A stretch of DNA of 64,000 nucleotides, from NCBI GenBank assembly GCA_025765615.1, contig JAIVFJ010000072.1, positions 1 to 64,000 on the forward strand. Reading direction: 5' to 3'. Positions 24,559 through 36,028 of the stretch are shown piece by piece. Origin of the DNA: Zopfochytrium polystomum. Its lineage: Eukaryota > Chytridiomycota > Chytridiomycetes > Chytridiales > Chytridiaceae. Under the pieces are notes generated by a model, which saw only the letters and a program-made list of their open reading frames with translations, had not been told where the DNA came from and did not search any database. The position numbers were made by a program, and so were the translations under genes. Position 1 is the stretch's first letter. Every line of letters begins with the position of its first letter.

Positions 24559-25924
24559 TGAACAAAACCAGTGGTTGCAAAGAACTTGATGTCCGGAGCC
24601 TGGTCAGGTCCACACCCAAATAACACATCTTCCGCCCACCAAAGCGTGGCCCTCACCATCCTGACCTACCTGCTGATGAGCCTGTGCACTGGGCCTGGGC
24701 AAATCCTTCCAAGTCGCTGGGGCCAACCGCCCCTTGAGTCCCTGGGTGGTAAGGTCTCTGTGCCACTTGTGTCTTTGACGCAGTGAAGTTGTAAGGCTTG
24801 CTCAGGCCACCTGATTCTACTAGGCAATTAATGTTACAGATAAGCACACTTGTGAATATTCAGATGGGTTCTCTTAGCGGTGCATAGTGAAGGTCTTAGG
24901 TCTTGGAACTAGACTGCATTGTTCATCCACTGGCGGCTGGCATTGTCGATGGAAAAGCTGATGATCAGTGTCCCAGCATCCAGACTCCCGTTGAGCCTCA
25001 GTCACGCTGTCCGTTGACCACAGAAGCACTTGGATCCAGGGGGCGCCTGCCTGATGGTTGTAGGGGGGGTGCTGGCTCAATTATCAGAGTGTGCTTGCAG
25101 TTGTGGGGATGCAGTGGCCCATTTCGGTGCGTGAGGTGAGGAACGGCCTGTCTATCTTGACCTCGAGCGGGATTGTGAGGGCCGTAGCTTTCGGCAGTGC
25201 TACGCCAACGCCGCGTTTGGCAGCTTGGGTTGCATGACCAAGTTCAACTCTCGTTAGAGCGACCCAGGTTGTTCCTAACCCTGACAAGAAAAGAGGCGTT
25301 AGCCGATCATGGATAGTGCCGAAAGAAGACTATGCCGCTGCGCAGGGCCCATAGAGTCGCACGGGATCGGCGGCCACCGCCGCCGCTGATCCCGTTTGCT
25401 CCACATGTTGCCGCATGAGAGGGAGGGAGGGGCAGGTGGGTTGTGAATGGAAGGAACCATCGCCAGCTTGTTGAGTTTGTGAGGTTGTTGACAGCGGAAG
25501 TGTTACGGAAAACAGGAGGAGGAAGCGGCGGCAGAACCTCTAAAGCAAGTGCCATCAGATCATGATGCGTTGATTGGCCTGCAAAAATGGCGGGAAACGT
25601 CAAGCAGAAGTGCTTCTGCTGAGCACATTGAAATCTAAAGAATCAACCACTACAACAGCGGCTCCAGGCACCACAAAAAAGAAAAAAAATAAAGCAAATA
25701 AATAAACCAACAACAACACTTCAGGGTGTTCAGAGTGGGCTGCAAGATCATCGCCGAAAGCCCGCGAGATATTAATGCCACGCCCCGTCTGGTGTGTGGT
25801 GTGAAGCGCGAAGCAGCACGTGCAGCCGTGGTCAGCCGCTGCTCGGAACCACGGAAATCGGAAAAACACAACAAACAAAAAGAAGAAAAGAAACGAAGAG
25901 GAAAAAATAACATCGGAAAGTCAA

Positions 25925-25951
25925 GCAATCAATCAATCAATCAATCAATCA
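25925..25951. repeat. (AATC)n repeat next to a start codon
   Basis: About seven AATC units run directly into the ATG at 25952 of the histidine phosphatase gene, so they must lie in its 5' leader. Confidence 0.85.
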
Positions 25952-27226
25952 ATGCACCCGAACTTCATCGTGCTGATGCGGCACGGCGAGTCGCAGCTGG
26001 CCCAGGAAGAAGACCTGTGCGTCTCAGTCAGTCGTCAGTCGGTCACTCGTCCGTCGTGTTTGTACTCGTCGTCGTCGTCGTCGTCGTCGTCTGGGCGTGG
26101 TCGGCCTCCCACCTGCACAAGAGCGCGGGGGGAAGGGAAGGGGCAAACCGCGATCGAGCCACCACCCACCATGATCACTCGTTCCTGACCGACAACTTCT
26201 TCCTTCCCACCACCAATACCTTCGCGCGCGCGCACACACACGCACAAAAAAAAAAAAAAAAAAAAAAAAAATGATTGAATCAGCCCTTCGAGGATTCCCG
26301 ATCACCAGATTCCGCTAACCGCTGTCGGCCGCCTCCAGGCCCGCGAGGCGGGGCAGAAGCTGCGCCGTCTCCTTGAGCTCCAGTCGGAAACCCTCGGAGT
26401 CAATCTTCTCGACAACATTTGGTTTCACGTGTCGCCGTACAAGCGCGCGAGGGAGACGTTTGAAGGCGTGCTGGAGACACTGAAGCCAAGAGTGAGTTCT
26501 TTTGTGTCAGGGTGCCTTGCGAAACCCCCCGTCTTGTCGTATGGTTTAACCTGACTCTGAAACAAAAAAATAAAAAAATAAAAATAAAAATATAAAACCC
26601 CCTCGGGAACCAAGGCGTTTCGGTTATGGGAGGAGCCTCGGTGAGCATCTATCGCCCTTCTCCGCTCGAATTGAGCAATTGCTCACACTCGGGGGGAAAA
26701 AAAAAAATAAAATAAACCCAGCCTGCGGGAGCAAGACTTTGGAAACTTTCAAACGGTCGACGGAATCCGCCAAGCAAAGGCCGAGCGCCACCGGTTCGGC
26801 CACTTCTACTACCGGTTCCCGCACGGCGAATCCGGCGCCGACGTTTACGACCGCATGTCGTCGTACCTGGAAACGCTGCACCGCCAGTTCCGCCGCCCCG
26901 ATTTCCCCCGTGTCATCGTCCTCGTCGGACACGGCATCACCTCGCGCCTCTTTCTGATGCGGTGGTTTCACTGGAACGTCGACGTCTTTGAGTCTTTGGA
27001 GAACTTGAACAACTGCGAGATTGTGCTGATGAAGAGGGAGATGGAGATGGAGATGGAGAGGGACGTGAAGGAGGAGGAGGAGGCGGAGGAAAAACGGGTG
27101 CGGGCTTCTCCGGGGGAAGCTTGCGATCTATGCATTGGTGGTACGGGCACGATGCGTCGCCATCGGTACAAGCTTATTACGCCGTTAAGGCGCTGGAAAA
27201 ATCCAGAACGAACGAGCAGCTTGTAA
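25952..27226 (+). CDS. Histidine phosphatase (phosphoglycerate mutase family)
   Basis: Four exons fit in phase: 25952-26016, 26293-26491, 26615-26640 (only 26 nt) and 26722-27226, giving 264 residues. The N-terminus MHPNFIVLMRHGES holds the RHG catalytic histidine. IPDHQIPLTAVGRLQAREAG gives the usual second block, SPYKRARET the conserved Arg, and LVGHGITSR the second catalytic His. FRLWEEPR spans the microexon junction into LREQDFGNFQ. This arrangement matches the fungal and plant group that includes yeast Det1, broad-range acid phosphatases of the branched histidine phosphatase clan. The C-terminal 70 residues are highly charged (KREMEMEMERD) and less conserved in appearance. The first intron is long for this genome (276 bp) and holds a GTC repeat and a 26-A tract. 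Substrate is not predictable. Confidence 0.85.
26066..26091. repeat. (GTC)n repeat in an intron
   Basis: A trinucleotide run of GTC/TCG lies inside the first intron of the histidine phosphatase gene. Confidence 0.8.
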
Positions 27227-27818
27227 CTTGCAGAATTTTCTTTTTTTTGGAATCGTGCGTGCGGTCTGAGGTTGCCTTTTGTGACTACGTCAGCAATTTG
27301 AATCCGCGCTTTAACGACGCTTATTCCTTTTGTTGTATCCTAGTCACGGCAACTCTCACGGGCAGGCTGGTGACGCTCGTTTCCCACTTGGACTTGGCCA
27401 TGCCGACGCTATCAGAGGATGATTCTAGGCCTTGAGTGCAGCGTACCTCCACTTCAGTTCGCGCTTGCTCCGTCCTTGCATCTATTCACCAACAACAGTA
27501 AACTCGCTCTCCCAGGGGATACACTTTGTTTAACAGCAGCACCATCATCGATGGTCAAGAAAGCCAAGGAGCTAGTTCAGCCTTTGTCTAGCCGCGCTCA
27601 TCGGAGAAGTAGTACTGCAACATCAGGGTTGCCCATGCAGGTTGATACCACAACCCCGTAAAAGAGGCGAATGATTGACGAATGATTGACGTGTATCTCC
27701 TTTGATGCAAGAAGGCATCTGCCCTTCAGTGCGGGTTGAGTGAAGACTTATTGGGATCCACTATATATTGAACAACTGCGAGAAAAATAAGGGGGAATAA
27801 AAGGAAGGCCAAATGTTT
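27227..27818. other. Intergenic region between convergent genes
   Basis: This 592-bp gap separates the 3' ends of the histidine phosphatase (+) and CPA1 (-). Short open frames are present, but none has a recognisable domain or splice logic. A duplicated GAATGATTGACG occurs near 27667-27690. Confidence 0.6.
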
Positions 27819-29213
27819 TCACAGAGAAGCTGACGCAGACGGGGCGGCGACGACGGAAGAGGCGCAGAGCGGCAACACTTTCGAGGCCACGAAAGACTCT
27901 CGCTTCTTCTCCCGCTTGAAGGCACGGACATCCGCTACAAATTTGTTGAACAGGTACTCCGTGTCCTGAGGGCCCCCCATGGCTTCGGGGTGGAACTGAA
28001 CAGAAGAGTATGGCAGAGAGGAGTGCTTGATTCCTTCATTCGAATGGTCATTCGCGTTGCGGAAGTAGGCTGTCCAGATACCCTCGGTTCCTGGAAGAAC
28101 GTCCGCGGCATCTGGCAAGTCCGAGGCATCAAGTGCATATCCATGGTTCTGCGATGTTATCACACACTTGCCCGTGGTCAAGTCAATTGCCGGCTGGTTG
28201 TGTCCACGGTTGCCAAAAGGAAGCTTGTGCACCTTAAGACCTGCGGCCATTCCCAGCAGCAAATTACCCATGCAAATGCCAAAGATCGGAGTAGGCACCT
28301 GACGGGGCACCGTCATGAACGACTTCAGGTTGTCCACTGTCTTGGTGAGCTGACGGGGGTCGCCCGGTCCGTTCGAAATGAAAACACCATCGTATTCTGT
28401 CGAGTCCTTCGTAAGGTCGTGGTCCCAAGGAACCACCGTGACCTTGGCGCCTTGACGGGCAAGGCATCGGATGATGTTCTGCTTTACACCGCAATCAATC
28501 AAGGCGATGTGCACGTCTCCAGTGTGGTTGTAGACTTCCTTTTGCTTGACAGAAACTTCAGCGCACAAGTTCCGAGCGTTTGGGTCTTCCGTGATAGACT
28601 TCGACGGTGCGGCGTCGCCAACAACAATTTCGCCAAGAGTAGATCCCCTGCTTCGAAGGAGAGTCACAACGGCACGTGAGTCGACGCCACTAATGGCAGG
28701 GACGCCGTATCGTTGACACCACTGACCGAGGGACTCGACCGCTTCCCAGTGAGAGTACCTCGCGGCGTAGTCGTTGACAACAATTCCTTTCACTTGGATG
28801 CCTTCAGCTTCGAAATGGCGAAGGAGCCCAAAGGAGTCCCGAGCGTTCTCCGACGGTACACCATAGTTACCGATGAGTGGTTGGGTAAATACGAGAATCT
28901 GGCCGCGATACGAGGGGTCTGTCATACTTTCCGGGTATCCGACAAGGGATGTAGTAAACACGACCTCTCCAGAAACGGGCATGGATACAGGGGCTCCGAA
29001 AGAGACTCCTTTGAACTGATCGCCGGTAGCAAGGCGTAACTTTGCAGGAAGAATAGGTGGCTCGGACGTCAAAGGGCTTGCAATCGAAGGTTTGTTGAAA
29101 GGTTTGATGGGCATGACTGGGTCTTTAGCGAGGGTAGCAAAGGGTCGTGATGCGGCTTGTAGAGCACACAGAGGGCGCGACATGACAGAAGGCTTGATGA
29201 TGGATAGAAACAT
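27819..29213 (-). CDS. CPA1: Carbamoyl-phosphate synthase, arginine-specific small subunit
   Basis: A single exon encodes 464 residues. The ATG at 29213 was chosen because MFLSIIKPSVMSRPLCALQ is a good mitochondrial presequence; the frame stays open upstream without another ATG. The glutaminase subunit releases ammonia from glutamine for the large subunit in the first step of arginine synthesis. The N-terminal CPSase small-chain domain (FTTSLVGYPESMTDPSYRGQ) is followed by the class I amidotransferase domain. Its nucleophile is in PIFGICMGNLLLG, and the His/Glu pair is in SVQFHPEAMGG. ISNGPGDP is also conserved. Mitochondrial location, as in Neurospora arg-2, is inferred from the presequence. 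Its mRNA leader carries an attenuator-type uORF (29339-29478), so arginine repression at translation is expected. Confidence 0.96.
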   Translation of the reverse strand: MFLSIIKPSVMSRPLCALQAASRPFATLAKDPVMPIKPFNKPSIASPLTSEPPILPAKLRLATGDQFKGVSFGAPVSMPVSGEVVFTTSLVGYPESMTDPSYRGQILVFTQPLIGNYGVPSENARDSFGLLRHFEAEGIQVKGIVVNDYAARYSHWEAVESLGQWCQRYGVPAISGVDSRAVVTLLRSRGSTLGEIVVGDAAPSKSITEDPNARNLCAEVSVKQKEVYNHTGDVHIALIDCGVKQNIIRCLARQGAKVTVVPWDHDLTKDSTEYDGVFISNGPGDPRQLTKTVDNLKSFMTVPRQVPTPIFGICMGNLLLGMAAGLKVHKLPFGNRGHNQPAIDLTTGKCVITSQNHGYALDASDLPDAADVLPGTEGIWTAYFRNANDHSNEGIKHSSLPYSSVQFHPEAMGGPQDTEYLFNKFVADVRAFKREKKRESFVASKVLPLCASSVVAAPSASASL

Positions 29214-29338
29214 GACGGGTACTCGAGACAGGCTACTTGTGGTGTGGCGGTGTGGCGATCGAGTGAGCCAAGTGGGCAGAGGTGGACAGATAAAGATAGG
29301 GATTGGTTGATACTGGGTGCAGTAGATATATGGGGTCC

Positions 29339-29478
29339 TCAAGCAGAGATTCCCTTGTAGATCTGAGTGGTGGAATAAGAGTGAGTTACAGGTTCTTCCA
29401 TTGGAAGCCGGTAGTTGGCTAACTAACCTGTTCAGAGATGTAGTCCTGTGCGGTAGTCTCGTAGGCGTGACGGTACAT
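29339..29478 (-). CDS. Arginine attenuator peptide-like uORF of CPA1
   Basis: A 24-codon upstream ORF on the minus strand has exons 29428-29478 and 29363-29427 as intron, ending at 29339-29362. The intron has GTTAGT and CTCAG borders. The spliced peptide contains TAQDYISEQIYKGISA at its C-terminal end. Fungal arginine attenuator peptides of CPA1/arg-2 have 24-25 residues with a central QDY(I/L)SDHxW core, and they stall ribosomes at the uORF stop when arginine is high. Here QDYIS is exact, while the following Asp-His-x-Trp is Glu-Gln-Ile-Tyr. The stop is 125 nt upstream of the CPA1 ATG, as expected for a leader uORF. If the intron stays in, translation stops two codons after Gln17. Function is inferred from position, length and motif. 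Confidence 0.8.
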
Positions 29479-29625
29479 GAACCTCGTGACAGAGGGAAGA
29501 TTGATGGTGGGGGGTAGAAACGGTTGCGAGGATACGTTGGTCACTCGCAGGCCGATGTGGTTTGGGTTTTCTGTTCAGGGGCAAGATTTGATTCTTCTGA
29601 TGAGATGGAAGAGCGGACGCTGAGA

Positions 29626-29633
29626 TATTTATA
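29626..29633 (-). promoter_or_regulatory. TATA box of CPA1
   Basis: TATAAATA on the minus strand lies 148 nt upstream of the uORF start codon and upstream of the CPA1 leader, a plausible core promoter position. No clear TGACTC (Gcn4-type) site was seen nearby. Confidence 0.5.
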
Positions 29634-29727
29634 GGACGCGTATCTGTCTTTTTTTTCCTTCATTTTTCTTTCGTTGCCTGTTCAAGTCAACTGATCCGAT
29701 AGCGCGATTGATCCTCTTTGTTCTTCC

Positions 29728-29731
<4 letters not shown>

Positions 29732-29781
<50 letters not shown>
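29732..29781. repeat. (GT)n microsatellite
   Basis: An almost perfect GT dinucleotide run of about 50 bp lies upstream of the CPA1 promoter and about 140 bp downstream of the Urb2-like stop codon. Confidence 0.95.
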
Positions 29782-29783
<2 letters not shown>

Positions 29784-29923
29784 GGTGATTGGTTGATGAG
29801 TGGATGTTTGGCTTTCTTCATTTTTGTTCCCTTTTTTCCTTTCCTTTCTTTCCTTTCCTTTGTTTGATGGGTTTATTTAACCGCTATCAGAGTGGGGGGG
29901 TGTGGCGCAGGCTTGCAAGCCAA

Positions 29924-32900
29924 TCATATCTTGCCTTTGAACACGTGCTGCTTCTCCCACCGCCCAACAAGCTCCTTCACAATTTCCCTCGCACCACCCA
30001 CGGTTTCGCTCCCTCCACTCGATCCGTGCACGTGCGGAAACTGGAGGGCTTCCAATCCAGATAGTAGCGCGCCCCGCCCGAATTCGCCTCCCAAGTCCAA
30101 CAGCGCGAACATCCCTTCCTCTAGTGCCTCTCGTGCTGGTGCAAGCAAAGGCCACCGAGAAGACTGAATGGCGGCGTATTCCGCAAGGACGTAGGACGCG
30201 TGTTTGGAGAGGGGCTGCACGCTTGTTGCTGTTGCTGTCCTCATCTGCTGTTTGTTTCGGTGCTGGTGGTGCGGACGCCGGCCAGAATTCGCCTGGTTGC
30301 TCTCCTCCCCGTCATTCTCATCCTGCCCACTCGCAAGGGCGGAAGCTTCTTTCTGGCTCAATCGCTCCAGAACTCTGCTCAACGCCCACGCCGCAGATTG
30401 CTGCACTTCGACATTACATGATGCAAAGCGCATGAATTGATACGCGTTGGAGGAGAACAGGGGACCCTTCGAATTGCCACGACTGTCCTGCCGATCGGCT
30501 CGCTGTGCTGCTCCGGCACTGGAACCAGACGGTTCATTCGATTGGCTTTTCTTGGGTCTCCCAGAGGTGCGTTGCTTAGTTTGCGTGGTTGAGAAAGGTT
30601 CTCGGAGGCAGTGCAAGAGCCCCCGCAAGACCCCAGTGAAAGCGGCAATACACGTGATTAATTTATCACGACGGTGCATCACTATGGCGAGCAATAATTG
30701 ACAAACGGCGTCGAACACGTTTTCGGGACCCAGGTGCGAGGGTGGGTAGTCGACGCGTGAGCGACGTGCGACTTTGTTAAGTGGGTGAGAGGCCGCCGCC
30801 AAGCTTGAGCTGCAAGAAATTATGGATGCGACGTCTGTTGCCTTCATCGCCAGAAGCTGTCCCATCATTTGTCAGACACAAGTTAACCAGTCGCGAAAAG
30901 AATTCACGCAACCTTGTCCTCTGATAATTTTGTGAGAAGGCTCAACGATTGAATAGCGATGTCAAATGTGGCAGCGCTGAGAAGCACTCCCCTCAGCACC
31001 GATATGGTCGTCAGAAGGAAGCGCCGAAGTGTTCCTCGTCGCCCTGGAGGTGAATTAAGAATTTTCAAGTGGCGGTCGTTTGTCATTGTCCCGGACCTGC
31101 TTGCAAACCGCCACGAACAATTTGCGACAGCAAAAAAAGATTCGACGAAACTACAGCGTCGAATTCCTCGATCGTCTCATCAACGCAGGTTGATGAGCCA
31201 GCTTGGAGAGCTTCAAGAGCAAAATTAAGGAGGTCACTGTACTGAGTCGCCGACGACTCTTGACAGAAAGATACGACCATCTGGGATATTGAAGAAATAA
31301 CTGTGGGATCTGACGTCGAAATCAGTCGGGAGTCGGGAAACCTTTTAGCGATACCTTTTTTCCATGCGGCAATTAAATACAACCCGCAAAGTCGGGCAAA
31401 GACAGATACGTCCTTTTCTTCCAATGTCGACCAACTGGGACTTAAGTGATTGTAGACAGTAACTAGAAAGACTGAACCAAGCCTCGCAAGCGATCCCGTT
31501 GAATCTGTCGGTGTCATGCCAAAAAATTCATAAGGCCTTTCCTCGATCACGGTCTGCAAATGTTCTGATAGTGTGAAGAGAATTTGACCTGATACGACCA
31601 TCAGGGCGTTTGAATCATTTGCTGCTGCAGTTTCTTTTGCAAGTTAGAGTCCCATAGCACGCACTGACGCAAGTACCATTTGCTTCGATGTGTTGGCGAT
31701 AAAGAGCCAATTGCCCAAGCAGCGAGAGCATATCCGACACTCTCGATGACACTTTTCCCTTTAAAATATCACCGGATAAATTATCCTTCACTTCGTGAAC
31801 CGAGACCGATATTGTCGACTCCAATCGTGTGACAAAAGAAGCCAGCAGTTCAGAACCGGCCAATAATCTTCGCCACTTATCCACTGATCTTTAATCATCA
31901 CCCGCTCATCAGCACAAAGCCATCCCGATTAGAAGAGACCCTTACTTTGATGACAACAATCCGTTGACAGTCTGGAAAAATGCAAGTGCGGCGGAAACAC
32001 CGAAACTTGTAAGTTCGTCTTCATCAAGTAATTGAACAAGTGAATCCACAGAGAAGGGTCCTTCGTCCCTTCGAGCGTGGCCCTGGGGTCTATTTAGTTT
32101 CTGCAAAAGTTTACTGTGAATATCGCGACCATTAGCACTTGCGCCAGTATGCAAACGGGTAATCACCTGAGGACAAAGCACATCATGTGGAGGGTGGAGT
32201 CGCGAATAGACCGAAAGGCGGGTGAATTCATGTCTTCTGCAGCGCGCAAGTAACTCGCTGCGGAGCTTAATAGCCATCGGAGAAATGGAAATGCATTGGA
32301 CTGCAATAGCGGTTTGTACGTTACTTTACATCAACAAGAACGTACCAAGGATACAGGATCTCGCGCGATGAGGAACCTTGCTAGCAGAGTTCGCAGGTTC
32401 GCGAGCTGAAATGCCAGCTTACTGGATGTTTCTCCTTCGCTTGCGACGAGCACCTCCGATACAATGCAAACAACTGTTAGACATTCCATCTGCGCTCCGG
32501 AGAAGAAAGTCGCTGGAAGTAAATTTGCTGATTCAAGCAGAAGCGCCGCACGAGCCAAAGGGTCATGAAGTGTTGGCGAGCATTCTCGTCTGTTTGAACT
32601 TGACCAGATTTTATTCAGCTGGATGTACAAAGCTGATATTCCGGCTTGATTGGTCGAATCTTCGAAAATGGCTTTGCTCTGTTGTAAGACAATGAATGCC
32701 GGGTCGTCAACCGGGAGGGACGGAAATGCCTCCAGAGTGAGAGTTACTATCCGGTTTAAGAGCCTCGTGGGGAACATCGCTGCAGTGTTCCGATTACTTT
32801 CGAAGAATGCAAACTGAGTCGAACCTTTTATTGGTTGAAGCTCGTAGAAGGAGGAAGCTTGAAGTAGTTTCGCGCTTATGGTTGCCATGACACTTTTTTG

Positions 32901-35734
32901 GTCACTGCCGTTGGACGACAAATTTTCCAGGCTCTTCAGAACTTCGTCCAACAGCGATTCGAGAAGCTCGGTTGGGGATATGTAGCTTCAAAAAGCATTT
33001 AGTTTGCTTGATTAGTGAACCAATCACTTACGCAATGGGCGATATGTAGTCCAAAATTGTCTTCCAGCATTTGGGGACCCACTTCTGATACGTCGGAGAA
33101 GCCCTCAATGACGAGAGGAGGCTCAATTCTCTGTAGCCTTGGAAAATCTTCGATACTATTTCGATGCATTTTTCATCAGCCCCCAAATCCATTCTCATGG
33201 TGGTGATCCTGTCCACGTGGAACAAAGAGGCTTTAAACTAAAATAATGAGATTTATGCGGTAATACGAGCATTTCACTGGCGACCCAACCTGCGCGGCTG
33301 CAATTTTCGGATCCTCTTCCCAAAAAGGTTCCGATAGCGTCATCACTCGAATTATTTCATCCGTGGAAATGGAGTCAGCCCAGAACTCCACGGAACATTT
33401 GAAAAGAGAAAACCACAGTTCTATGGTGGCGTATAGGAGAGAGGCTGAAGGACAGCTCTCGGGCGAGTCGCTTCTCTTTCGTTTGCGAAGTGGATCAACT
33501 CGACTGGGCGATTCCTTTAGGCCCTGCGCTTCAAATAGCGCGAAAATTTTTTGGAGGAACGACGTCCACAGGTTTGTTCCAAACTTGTGAATCGCTGTTC
33601 GGAGTTGCTCATACATGGCTGATGAGGTTGTAACCGCTTGCAAAAAGTGGGCAAGAAGGATCATCGGGATGGCGATTGATGAATCAGTTCGGGAGGGCAC
33701 AGTCGTTGGAGGTCCCGACGGAGCTGATAGATCAAGCTTCAGCTTCCGCCCGCTACCCTCCATCAGCCATGGGGCCAAAGCTTGATGGAACACACTTAAA
33801 ATTCCTGGTACTTGACCGGGTAGCACGCGTGCTGCAGATGTGGAGAAGCTGTGAAGGTTTTTGAGCACTAAAAGAGGTTTCCCAAAGGAACTTACGTGTG
33901 CAGTACCTCTTTGTCCAAAAGAATGGTGGAGTAAACACTGTCTTCGTCAAGAAACGAGTTCGAAACGAGCACTTTTTTCAGAAATGAATCCATCTGGTGA
34001 GACTTTACAAGGGTTAAGATCAGAGAATTGACCAACACCCGAGCACGCCCGCGAACAGCCGGGGATGGCTTTCGATTCGTTAGTTATGGCTTCAGGTTGG
34101 ACAATCTTCGCACCAAGGAAACATACGGCCAAATCTCATTGATGCCATCTACAATTAAAGTGTACTCGATTGAAAGTAACTGCTTCCACATTTCCATAAC
34201 GGAGCCAAGTAAAGCATCTAGGGAAGCACTTCTTAGAAATAAACATTCATCCCGTTGATTTCAAACCTGATTCTTTTTTACTATATACCATAGTCTCTTG
34301 AAAGCAAGTCTGAAAGTAAGCCATTTGCGACTTCGACACTTCATCCTGAGTTGCACGGTACACATCAAAATCACACAGGGCCTGAAGCAGTTGTGCCTTT
34401 GTAGAGAGCAACGAGCATATGTCCCTTTCTGCGATAGTGGTAGATTTCATTTCCAAGTCGACGAGGTCGCACAATTGACGGAAGCAGGCGAAGTCCACTG
34501 AAAAGACCAAATTCGCATCTTGGGTTTTGAGATGACGCTTTCGAAGCTCCATGAAGCCCCGCAAGAGGAAAGGAAATGCTCCATAGACTGTTGTATGTGA
34601 TTAACTTGCCGAGATGACGCGGTAATCATACCTTTGGAGTGGTCTTTTGCTGACTTCGTCAGCTGCTCGAAGAGTTGCCTCGGGTAGCTGACTTGCTCGT
34701 TCTTCGCCCCTGCAGCTGCTCCTCGCTCAAGGTGAAGGAGAACCGTGAAATACTCCGAAAGGTGTTCGCGGTGAAAAAGGGAGTTCTTCAAAAATGCTTG
34801 AATCAAGGGGCAAATTTCAGCGGTCGGCTCCGTATTTCGGGAACCTTCCGTAATTTGATTGACCGTTTGATGAAGGAGCAATAAAGGTTCCAGCGATTTG
34901 GAAACGACGACACTGTAAATCTACACAAGTTAGTATTAGGAAAAGCTAAAATTCAGACAGCGCACCTTTTTCTGGTTCGGCGCGGAGCGCTGGGACTCCG
35001 CCATTGTCTTCAAGACGACTCCAAAAAGAGCGCAAGTTTCTAAGAAGAGCCGGGCTCCCTCTCGGGCTTCTGATAACAGCTGCAAAATCGCTTGACTGCC
35101 GTCGAGCACGAGCTGTATTTCCTGCTCGAATTGTGGCTTTACAAAGAAGTCAGAGCTGAAACCGCCCCGGTTGACATAACAGGTCTGAAACGCTTTGCGG
35201 GCCATGAGAACGCAGTCGGAAACAACATCCTCATTTCCTTCGTTGTTGATGGCAGTACAGTCTCGAAAGATTGCTGAGAACACCGGATAGAGAGAGAGCC
35301 GGGCGGTGCTGAATCTACTTCGTGTATCCTTCGCCATTCCGTCCAGGCAATCCAGTAGGAATCCCCAATAATCTTTGTCCATATGTGGTTGGATTGGCAT
35401 CCTGAAGAAATCGCATTGGATATTAGAGAAAAGAGGCAAATGCGATCACTCACGCTCTGTTCAAAGCGGTGGCAGATTTGCTACCGGTTTTTGGAAGCGA
35501 CCGGTGCATGGCGGAGCAGATCCACTCCAACAGTAGAGTGGAACGGTGGGGAATGTAGAGGGTTGTGGCGGCCGCGATGGCCTTTGCGGTCGCCAAGCGA
35601 TCAGCCAGTTCTTTACTGTCAGGCAATTCATCTTTAACTGCGCCCGATCCACTTCTGCCTCCGGATGCGGAACGCAAGAACCGCGTCGCTGATTCGGCCG
35701 ACAGCAGGGCCGCTTGAATCACAGTCGCAGCCAT
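29924..35734 (-). CDS. URB2: Urb2/Npa2-like ribosome biogenesis protein
   Basis: Many exons run leftward from ATG 35734 (MAATVIQAALLSAESATRF) to TGA 29924. The last exon (about 30868-29924) carries the diagnostic Urb2 C-terminal layout: paired helices around NVEVQQSAAWALSRVLERL, SKHASYVLAEYAAIQSS, AREALEEGMFALLDLGG, and the terminal RWEKQHVFKGKI, which matches the W-K-YK-KGK ending of the family. Urb2 acts in the nucleolus with the Npa1/Dbp6 module in early 60S (27S pre-rRNA) assembly. Upstream exons are leucine-rich helical segments without other domains, consistent with a large alpha-solenoid. A Ser/Lys/Gln-rich insert lies at about 30550-30420 and a second low-complexity insert near 30280. 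Individual introns were not all placed. N-terminal similarity is weaker than at the C-terminus. Confidence 0.72.
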
Positions 35735-36028
35735 CGTCAACGAGCGAACGAACAAACACAGGAGACAATGCAATGCAATGCAAGAGAAAAGCGGGCACAA
35801 CTGCAAAAAACAGAAAGAAAGAAGGAAGCCGACAATTTGCTGCTGACAATCGCTGCTACAGGGCAGGTGGTGATAGAAAACTGAGATGCCAAAAGCAGTG
35901 TTGGATGCCAGAAGCAGAACGACAGGTCAGGGGAATGTCAGATATCGGTATGATGCGTTGATTGCGCAAAAGAAGTCGCTCTTTAGTTGACAATCATCAT
36001 CCCCGCGATTGGCGCTGTTTGGTCAAAC

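Larger units (their letters stand above)
23530..25951. other. Intergenic region with dispersed repeat copy
   Basis: After a pyrimidine-rich stretch to about 23910 the sequence becomes patchy. A possible short frame from ATG 24137 to 24382 (VKLSVDLLKKIFLMNGEK) looks protein-like but matches nothing I know and may be a transposon remnant. 24467-24558 is a copy of a repeat also present at 49176-49267. The rest of 24560-25300 has the same style as the repeat block at 43-50 kb. No confident gene. Confidence 0.6.

Noticed and set aside
29214..29342. N-terminal extension of CPA1 upstream of 29213
   Set aside because: There is no ATG in it, and the stretch lies between the uORF stop and the good presequence start, so it is leader.
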